In this document: piece by piece, positions 55,765-64,000 of the stretch
Numbering within the stretch: the stretch's first letter is position 1
Layout: every line of letters starts with the position of its first letter
Origin: Phragmites australis
Taxonomy: Eukaryota > Streptophyta > Magnoliopsida > Poales > Poaceae
NCBI RefSeq assembly: GCF_958298935.1
Contig: NC_084928.1
Span: 22,413,501 to 22,477,500, forward strand
DNA: 64,000 nucleotides
Direction of reading: 5' to 3'
The notes under the pieces: generated by a model
Told to the model about the DNA's origin: nothing
The model's input: the letters and a program-made list of their open reading frames with translations, nothing else
The model's database searches: none
Made by a program: the position numbers and the translations under genes

Positions 55765-57367
55765 TGTCACTGTATATCTGCAAGATTCCTCTAGATGACG
55801 TATAGAATACTCTATACAACATTTGGTGACATGGTCAATGCATCAAAATAGCTTCTGGATGGATGGGAACGCGGGCAGTACCTCTAGTGCGCGTGCTGGA
55901 CACACCGAGACATGTGGCAATGACAAAAAAATGTAGATGCCAACGTCTTTGATGCTCCTTTGGACGATCTGATTGGTGGGATTGTGGAGGACAAGTAGGG
56001 GCATGTTTTGATAAAAGAGCTCGATGATTGGAGCTCTAGTTCACTGGGAACAGCAATGCCAATCCACAGTCATGCTGCTGGCAGCAAGAACAACGGCTGC
56101 AGTGGCACCACATATGCAATGGGGAGGCGTGGCTGTGGTGTAAAGAGGGCTAGAGGCACCTAGAGGCTTATATATGTAGTGAGGAAGTCGTGAGGAAGAG
56201 ATAAGAGCAGTTGGAGTCCGTATATGGCATGACATAGAGATCGAGTTGGATCCAAGTCGATTATGATTGCCTTCCTCGCAGCCCTGTGTTATGAGGAAAA
56301 TATCTCTACATTTCCAACTTCAAATTGGACTTTTTTGGACTCTATCTTATAGTACTCAAAAAGATATACAACTTTATTATTCATTGGAACTTCTGAAAAT
56401 ATCATCTTTATTTCAAAAAATGAGTCACAATATAAACTGTTTGAACTCGGACTTACCTGCACATTACTGATTTCGGAGGTTATTACTCCTGACTCTATTA
56501 TCCAAAAGGGGACTTCCATAGGTGCAAATTGAAGCTCTCGACGAGACCTAAAACTTTGGTATTGTTAAGATTTGCATTTGAGGCCATCTTGAACTCTGAA
56601 ACTGCGTGGCAAGATGAGGCTATCTAGGACTCCACGAATATTTGTAGAATTTGTGAATCCTTTGTTGGGTCTTCTGGAAGAGTTGTGTCAGCCAAGAGCT
56701 TGGGCTTGGATAAAGATTAGGCTAAAGGGCACTTTGGGCATATCTAGGGTTTTAGAAAAGAACTTCTGCAGAGAAACTTAAATTGGGTTTGAATTTGAAT
56801 TGGGCTCAGGTTGAATTTGATAGAAATGAAATATGAGCTTAAACAATAATGGGAATAGATAAGAAATTTGAATTTGGTTTGGATAGGATTTGAGGAAAAG
56901 AAAAAATTAACTTTAAACAAGGATTTGGATAAGATTTGAATTGAACTAGAGAAGGATCAGGCATGATCAAGGATTGAATAGATGATGAATTGAGGGATTT
57001 GAATTCCAACCATTAAGATCCTTAACTTAATCACTATTGAGTTTTGCAAAAACCTTTTCAAAACTTTTTTCACTCAAAACACCAAAGAGAAAGAAAAAAA
57101 GAAATCTAATGCATTTACCTAGCTCCTAGCAAAACTCAGCATGCAATGCACACAAAACAATAACTTATATTGATTGATTGTTTATGAAAATAGGTTTTGA
57201 AACTTTTGCTACTGGTGAAGCTATTCAATAATTTTGAAATTTTTGAAAAAGTTGTAAAATATAAAAACCATGGTGTTACAATTTTGAAACTTTTGCTACT
57301 GGTGAAGCTATTCAATAATTTTGAAATTTTTGAAAAAGTTGTAAAATATAAAAACCATGGTGTTACA
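55765..57367 (-). mobile_element. R3 3' LTR (U3 part)
   Basis: On the minus strand it starts TGTAACACC at 57367 and runs left to about 55765, where T2 begins; the R/U5 part is missing. It matches 61597-62962 over ~1.37 kb in the same orientation with clear divergence. A TATA-like site lies on the minus strand near 56168. The first ~200 bp (57165-57367) have no partner because the 5' LTR is cut there. Confidence 0.82.
57195..57367 (-). repeat. 87-bp tandem duplication of the LTR start
   Basis: Two near-identical 87-bp units (57195-57281 and 57282-57367), each ending TGGTGTTACA on the plus strand, so the LTR start is present twice. Confidence 0.95.
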
Positions 57368-58882
57368 AATCTACCCCTTAAAAGAATCTCACCCTTGAGA
57401 TTCAGAAGGACTAGAAAAGAGATGAGGGAACCTTCTTCCTTTGTCTTCCTTGTAGCTTCATCTTCTTAATGCTAACTTTATTGCACATTGTACATAGAGA
57501 TCGCCTTCCTTTCATTGACCTTTTCAACTGTCTCGAAAATCTTGACTATCATTTAGGCTTATAATTTCACTATACTTCTGTCATTTAGTCCATTCCAGGG
57601 ACTGCATCTTCTCCCTTAGCTTTCCAAGCCATAAGTGTAGTTGAAAAGTGTACCCCCTTAAAAAGGTTTATGCTAGAGCATACACAAATTGCTCTCATTT
57701 CTTCTGGAGAGGATCCTATTATCAGGAATTTTATCATTGACATCAAGCACTTCATCTATATGTTGAAATTGAACTTATCTAGAGTGAGGTACTTCTCTGG
57801 TCATTAGCTGATCAAATATGTTAGTTCTCCATAGTACAAAACATGCTCTCTTAGCATCAGGAACAAGAGACCTCTTGGAACACTTGCTGGCGTAATGACC
57901 TTCTTCTCTATAGTGAAAACACACCATTGTTGTAGAGGCACTTTGAGCGTTGCTCTTGCTCTTGATAGGACGTAGTGCTTATTCCAGAGTGGAATGTAGT
58001 CGGGATCTGCTACCTGCTTGTTGGTATTGGAGGGCTCTCTTCCTCTTCTTGTTGCTGCACTACTGACTATGCTCGTCTTCTGCATGCAAGGCTTTTGTGA
58101 TTTGTAGCAGGCTTTCTATATTTTGAGCCATGCCATGAAGCATCTGAGTCGATGTTACCAAAAATTGTTCCTTGTTGAATTGAAGCGACATCTGTTGGTT
58201 GTTGTTATTGTTGTTGGCACCTTGGCCAAGCTGACCTTTTTTTGTGTTCACCATCTGATCGAGATTGAGGAGGAAGGTTGGAGTAGGAAGAGAGATGACT
58301 AGAATGAGAAGACCCAACTATACTATTAGCTATAGAGATATATATAAGGAACTACGCTGTTACCAAATGCTAAAGCATCCCACAACGCATACCAGCACTA
58401 AAACAGAGAAACCAAATCACACAAGGCACACAACACAAGCACACGCTACCAAACTCGCTTTAATGTTTCCAAGGATTAGGGAATGAAAACCTCCTATAAT
58501 TCGGAAACTAAGACTGGAAGTAGAGTAGAGGTAGATCTTCTTGCCTTTAGTGTTGTGGTAGGTGATTCTTCCATGTAACGAAGGGTCTTCAACTTCATCA
58601 TCGAAATCTTCATACGAAATAGAAAAGTCAAATGAGATCTTCAAGTGCATCCCTCTCAATTAGAGAAATTGGGATTGTTCAACAACTAAAAGTTTTGAAA
58701 GGGAGAGTGTTGAAAATACATTTTGCTCAATAGATTCGAGTAGACAAGTGGAGAGAGAAACTGAGGGATCAGAGAAGCACGAGGATGAGTTTTTCAAAAT
58801 AGGCTTTTAAAATATGACCTTATGGTACGACCATTCTACTTAGGCTTACGTCCTACGATCAGTATGGTTCTGATACCACCTC
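57368..58882 (-). pseudogene. R3 internal region with gag remnants
   Basis: Only 1.5 kb between the LTRs. The gag start MVNTKKGQLGQGANN (about 58257) aligns with R2 gag. A CFHYREEGHYASKC-like zinc knuckle read on the minus strand near 57925-57880 has lost its second Cys. Next to the 3' LTR is a 'GAATCTCAAGGGTGAGATT' stretch as in R2 (CTCGAGGGCGAGATT). Protease, RT, RNase H and integrase are all missing. Confidence 0.82.
58868..58879 (-). promoter_or_regulatory. Primer-binding site of R3
   Basis: TGGTATCAGAAC on the minus strand, four bases after the LTR end (GTGTGACA at 58883), a tRNA-Met type site. Confidence 0.82.
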
Positions 58883-61800
58883 TGTCACACCCGATTTTAA
58901 CGGACAAAACTAGATGCGGCTTATGTGTGCCTAGGATGTTCAACACATATAAGGACATCACATGTGAAGTAACAGAAGCAATACATTTATAGAATAAACG
59001 TTAAACTCTTACAACAATTGACATATATTGTCTACTATAAAGATATCTGCAGTAGAACAGAAGCATTGGTGCCTAACAATACAGCAGGCAATCGATCGGG
59101 AGACATGCGCCTAGAACTTCACATCCTCGTCCTTATAATCCTCAACATCTTCACCCACAGAGCAGCACCATGCATGTCACAAGGCATAGGGAAAATAGCA
59201 AGTGTGAGCACATGACGTGCTCAACAAGCGTACAAGAGAATAATGATATGCAGGCTTATATCAAGGACAACACATGATTGTGCAAATGTGAGTAAAGAAA
59301 GATAATTGAACTTAAATGCAAGAAGCGATTATTAAGTGGAAGTAACCCAATTAATCCAACAACTGATATCCGAGGTTAACCACCTTGCAAACCATAACCA
59401 TAACCAAAACTATCTAATCATGTGTGGATCCAAATCTCTCATGACTGTGAGCATGGCTGGTATATCAGATTTTACACTCTACAGAGGTTGTCCAACTTTC
59501 CCCACGAGTTAGTGAATTCAGTGTTGCCGTGTTTGCAAGACACTTAACACATGCCTATGGTGTATCGCCAGGAGATCACTGCGTGACATTACCACTAACC
59601 AGAGTCAAATCCAGTATGCATCTGCCCACTACGTTTCACCGTCAAGGATTATAGAATATCCTTCCAACCCAGAAGCCCCTTTTTGTGCTAACTCGACACA
59701 AACTGGATAGAACTCAAACTAGTATGCCAAGCTTTACCCATATCGGTCTCATGGTTGGTACTGTACATCTTGGGTTATTGCTCCACGAACCGGTACTTAC
59801 TTAGGTTACTTGAGTAAATACTAAACCAACAACATAACCATGATCACTATTACAACACCACTTTGCTCAAGACCTAAGGTTCCATATTTCTACCTCATGT
59901 TCATTATCAAAGTTGCATATTTTCCTTAATCATGTCTGACAATAAGGTTAAGCAATTATACCCAAAAGACTCATATATGTATCACTTAGGCTTTAAGAAA
60001 TGTAAAGGAAAAACTAGGTAAACCCTAACATAGGTGACTACCCATCAAATTGACACTGCATGCAATTTGTAAAACAAAACATTTAAAAACATAGGTTCAA
60101 GATGATCACAAAGTACACTTGTCTTTTATCCAATGCTACTCAGTGTTATCGAAATCTTGGTCTTCAAGTCCCTACTGTTCCCGAACGCTTAAACTACCAA
60201 CAAACAACACAAAGGAAACACTAAGAACAGCATATCAAATATCATCAAAACACTTTTAAAAGAACTATATTTGGATAGGTTATGATTTTAGAAAAAGTTA
60301 GATGCAAGAATTGCCTAAATAGGAGATCGAATGAAAGACAACGACTTTCTGGAGGTGGATTAGGCTGAAAAGAAAAAGCCAATTTACCAGAATCATCTTC
60401 CTATGGAGAAAGGCTTTATTGCATAATCAATACGTTAGTCTTGGCAACATAATTGCGCAAGGTTTAAGAAGTGTAGGGACAACTAGACTTCATTGACTAG
60501 GCTAAAGAAGATGATGCAGTGCTAACTTGGCATGCTATGCAAGCGACGCCTTTGGATAAAGAAGAGGTGCGGTGAGGTCTAGTATCGACCACCCATGATG
60601 CATCACATGGCTGGAGGTTGCGTTGCTAAGTTAAGGATGCTGCCGGTAACTATATGTAGCTGCAGCGACTTAGGTTTCGTGTAAGATGGCTATTGGGCGT
60701 GTGGCCTGACATCGACGTTGGGGTTCAGTGGTGTTTCAGCAAAACGAGGGAAGGCCTGACATCGACATTGGGGTTCAATGGTGTTTCGGCAAAACGAGGG
60801 AAGCATAGTGTAGAACGTGGAATGGCTAACTCAAATGTATGATCAGTTTTGGAATGGTCATCCGAGGTAGCGGCAAAATAATGACTGTTGCTAGGTTTGG
60901 TGGTGACCGTGAACAGACACAACAATAAAGATGCTCCTGTTGCTGGATATAGGTTATGAAATTTGAGAAACCGTCTAAACAGAAACATTCATTATCGGAA
61001 AAACAATGCTAGGGCATGGGTTTGGAATATTGTCCCCAGAGAGGAAGAACAATAAGTGGAGATTAGATGGGTGATGGCTGCAACTGGCTGTGGTTGGCAA
61101 CCACGTTCCAGTCCTTCCACTGCATAACTAGTGAAGGGATCATATATTCACATAGAAGACTCCATAGGACATGCTGTGACACATATGGCACATCTATACG
61201 ACTTTTGGATTGATGAGGAACGCAAATGCAAATCCGATGCGCTCACAGAATGCATACAGACACCGAACAATGACATGACGACAACGATACCGGTGGCGTC
61301 AAGGTTCTATTGGTCAACCTATTTTGTAGGGTGGCTAAGGGCTACTAGTGGCACGATCGGGAATGCCTATGCCATTCAGAGGTTGCGTGGCTATCCGTGA
61401 CGGTGACAGTCGTGGCGGCACAGCGAGGGCTCCGCGGGAAGTAGGGCTTGGCTAGTGACTTAATATGATAGAAAAACTAGGGTAAGAGAGGATAATTAGG
61501 GGACCACACCTTGCTTTAACAGTCTGGGAGGTGGTAGCCGGGATAGTAAATAGCAATGGCAATGGTTGCGGTCGAATTCGGGCTTGTGTTTCCATCATGT
61601 CGCTATATATCTGCATGATTCCTCTAGAGGACATATAGAGGACTCTATACAACATACGGTGACATGGTCAGTGCATCAAAATAGCTTTTGGATGCACGGG
61701 AACGCGGACAGTACCTTTGGTGCGTGTGCTAGATGCGCCCAGACGCGTGGCAACAACACGGAAACGTAGATGCTGGTGTCTTCGATGCTCCTTTGGATGA

Positions 61801-62962
61801 TCTGATTCATGGGATTGTGGAGTACAACTAGGGGCATGTTTTGATAAAAGAGCTCGATGATTGGAGATTTGGTTCACCGGGAACGGCAATGCCAATCTAC
61901 ATTCATGCTACTGGCAGCGAGAACAACAGCCGCAGCAGCATGGTGTTTGCAACGAGGAGGCATTGTTATGGTGTAAAGAGATCTAGAGGTACCTGGTGGC
62001 TGGTATATATAGGGAGGAAGTCAGGAGGAACAGATAAGAGCGGTTGGAGCCCGTATACGGCACGATATAGAGATTGAGTTGGATTCTGAGTCAGTTATGA
62101 TTGCCATCTTTTGAACTTCAAATTTGACGTTTCTAGACTCTATCTTGTAGTACTTGTAAAGTTCTACAACTTTAGTGTTCATTGGAACTTCTGGAAATGC
62201 CATCTTGATTTCCAAAAATGCATCACATGATAAACTAATTGAACTCAGACTTATCTGTTCAACAGTGATTTAGGGGTCTATAACTCCTAGCTCCATTATC
62301 CAAAAGGTGACTTCCGTAGGTGCAAATCGAAGCTCTAGACAAGACTTAAAACTTTGGTATTTTTAACATTTGCATTTGAGACCATCTTGAACTCCAAAAC
62401 TGTGTGGGAAGATGAGACTATCCAGGACTCCGCGAATATTTGCAGATTTCGTTGATACATTGTTGGGCCTTCTAGAAGACTTGTGTATTGGCCAAGAGCT
62501 TGGGCTTCGATATTATTGGGCTCAAGGGCACTTTAGGCATATCTAGGGTTTTAGAAAAGAACTTTTGTAGAGAAACTTAAATCAGGTTTTAATTTGAGTT
62601 GGGCTCGGAGTGAATTTTGAGAGAAAGGAAAGATGACCTTAAACAAGAATGGGAGTAGATAAGGAATTTGAATTTGTATTTAGATAGAATTTGAGGAAAA
62701 GAAAAGATTGACTTTAAACAAGGATTTGGATAATATTTTAATTGAACTAGAGAATGATCAAGTATGATCGAGGATTGAATAGATGATGAATTCAAGGATT
62801 TTGAATTCCAACCATTAAGACCTTAACTGAATTACTATTGAGTTTTGTAAAAACCTTTTTGAAACCTTTTCACTAAAAACTCCAAAGGGAAAAAAAGAAA
62901 AAGAACTCTAATGCATTTACCTAGCTCCTAGCAAAACTCAGCATGCAATGCACACAAAATAA
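58883..62962 (-). mobile_element. R3 5' LTR, about 4.1 kb, start missing
   Basis: Ends GGGTGTGACA at 58883. The 58883-60120 part is homologous, inverted, to solo LTR S; 61597-62962 is homologous to R3's own 3' LTR. A TATA-like CTATATATA lies on the minus strand near 62002-62012. The right edge at 62962 joins T2 gag, so about 200 bp of LTR start are gone. Small frames inside are not gene-like. Confidence 0.8.
60703..60802 (-). repeat. 50-bp tandem duplication in the R3 LTR
   Basis: Two copies of a 50-bp unit beginning GGCCTGACATCGACGTTGGG (60703 and 60753) differing at about three positions. Confidence 0.95.
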
Positions 62963-64000
62963 TATGTGCCATGTTCTGATTGGCCCCATAGAATTTGGGC
63001 TCATCATCATCAGTGCCTGGCTTGGCCTGTTTGCTATGGTAGGCATCAATATCATCCTTGAGATTATCTTCAAGCTTCTTGTCGATAAATTGACACCATC
63101 GAAGTCATGCTGGATGGACTGATGGATAGGACACCGCTTCCTACCACCACGGCTCTGGCCCTTGCTATCTTCGATGTTGCGTGACTTGCTCCTCTCGACC
63201 ATAGTTATGGTCATGTTCAGATCCTTACGCTTGCCGCTGGATTTGCTCTTCCTCCTCCCGTTCTTTAAAGACTCGAGTGTGTATTTGCTAGATTGAATGC
63301 TTTTAGTAGGTGCTTGGGCTTCAACACGCTTCACACACTTGTCGACCAGATTGAAGTGTTCTTTGACAGTTTGGATTTCCCGAGTAGCCAGCTTCTAGAT
63401 TAGATCTCTGTCCTTGATGCCTCTCTTGAAGGTGATGATGACCGACCTGTTGGAGATATTCGGGTCATATTACGCCTATCGCTGAACCTCCAGATGAAGT
63501 TCTGAAGAGATTTGTCCTTGCCTTGATTCAGCTAATGGAGATCATCTTTCATTCCTGGGCGCTCGAACGTGCCCAGGAAATTGGCGATGAACTGAGCCTT
63601 CAACTAGGCCCACGATCAGATCAAATTTGATGGTAGATTAAGCAACCAGGACCTTGCAGGTCCATCGAGGGCAGTTAGCAAGTAATTGGCCATTACCCTG
63701 AAACTGCTTGAATAACAATAGTGTAGATCTATAATCACTTGTTGGGGTTGTGTTTCCCATCGTACTTCTAGATTGGCTCGGTTTTGGACTTCTCCGGCCA
63801 TTGTATCGACCAGAGCTTGGGTGCGAAGGCTCCGCAACCTCCATCAAAAGTCTTCAGGAGGTGATCAAAGGAGGACTGTCACACCTGTTCCTTCGGACAA
63901 GGGAGTAATGTCAACCATCCTGTCCTGGAGATCTATGGTTGTTATGACGACGATCATCTTCATTGTGTTCCTCAAGACGGTTATCAAGCACTTCCCGTAT
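62963..64000 (-). pseudogene. T2 gag fragment
   Basis: Minus-strand Tat gag, same family as T1: MANYLLTALDGPARSWLLNLPSN (about 63695-63630), QFIANFLGTFERPG (near 63600), FSDRRN, then the basic/zinc part CPIHQSIQHDFDG (about 63130-63090). Several stops and frame changes. It is cut at 62962 by the R3 LTR and runs off the window end near 64000. T1's collinear copy is at 37960-39092. Confidence 0.85.

Noticed and set aside
57197..57469. 90-codon plus-strand frame with a repeated peptide
   Set aside because: It is a by-product of the 87-bp duplication of the R3 LTR end and is on the wrong strand for that element.

Overview
This 64-kb window looks like repeat-dense, intergenic DNA from a grass (Poaceae). 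It holds Angela/Tork-like Ty1-copia elements, Tekay/Del-like chromoviruses with multi-kb LTRs, Tat-lineage Ty3-gypsy elements with a second RNase H, CACTA transposons with 'TCACTGCCGG' and 'TTAGTGACGGG' subterminal repeats, and a MuDR-type MULE. I find no convincing host gene, no tRNA or rRNA gene and no CRISPR. Species is not determinable from what I can see.

Left part (1-30025). After an unresolved GC-rich stretch (1-850) and a copia LTR scrap comes a broken MULE transposase gene that still has a promoter-like TATA box and a probable 5'UTR intron (about 1924-5190). A gypsy gag/protease remnant follows (5191-6250), then gypsy element G1 (LTR, PBS, gag, protease; about 7000-10802). G1 is split inside its protease region and resumes at 29708. 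The 18.9 kb between is a nest that resolves into four stacked insertions, each with a 5-bp target duplication: solo LTR Z (10803-11620 + 29650-29702, GGAAG/GGAGG); inside it the minus-strand non-autonomous element X (11621-29644, ATTGG), which carries tandem arrays and a decayed gag but no pol; inside X the chromovirus solo LTR S (12030-24133, CTCTG); and inside S the nearly intact minus-strand chromovirus R2 (14105-22949, CTTAG). R2 has gag, protease, RT, RNase H, integrase and chromodomain, broken only by two stop codons, but its 5' LTR lacks U5 and the primer-binding site.

Middle (30026-53124). A minus-strand copia copy (C1) stops in the middle of RT at 30026. Its LTR (34186-about 34935) has internal sequence on both sides, the mark of a tandem or recombined copia. 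A small CACTA-like element (about 35790-36333) follows, then Tat element T1 (36459-43889, continuing 51428-53124). A nearly intact copia, C2 (43890-51422, target duplication GCAAC), is inserted in T1's 3' region. C2 differs from a full gag-pol frame by one visible single-base deletion.

Right part (53125-64000). A 5' CACTA terminus with its own AT-rich tandem repeats and the N-terminal part of a TNP2-type transposase breaks off at about 55197 into a minus-strand Tat integrase fragment (T2). T2's gag reappears at 62963-64000. Between them lies a decayed minus-strand chromovirus (R3, 55765-62962) with LTRs about 4 kb long and only 1.5 kb of internal sequence.

Nothing here looks like a new gene system. 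The main value is the readable insertion history, the structure of X, the tandem copia signature, the collapsed chromovirus LTRs and several LTR-specific rearrangements.
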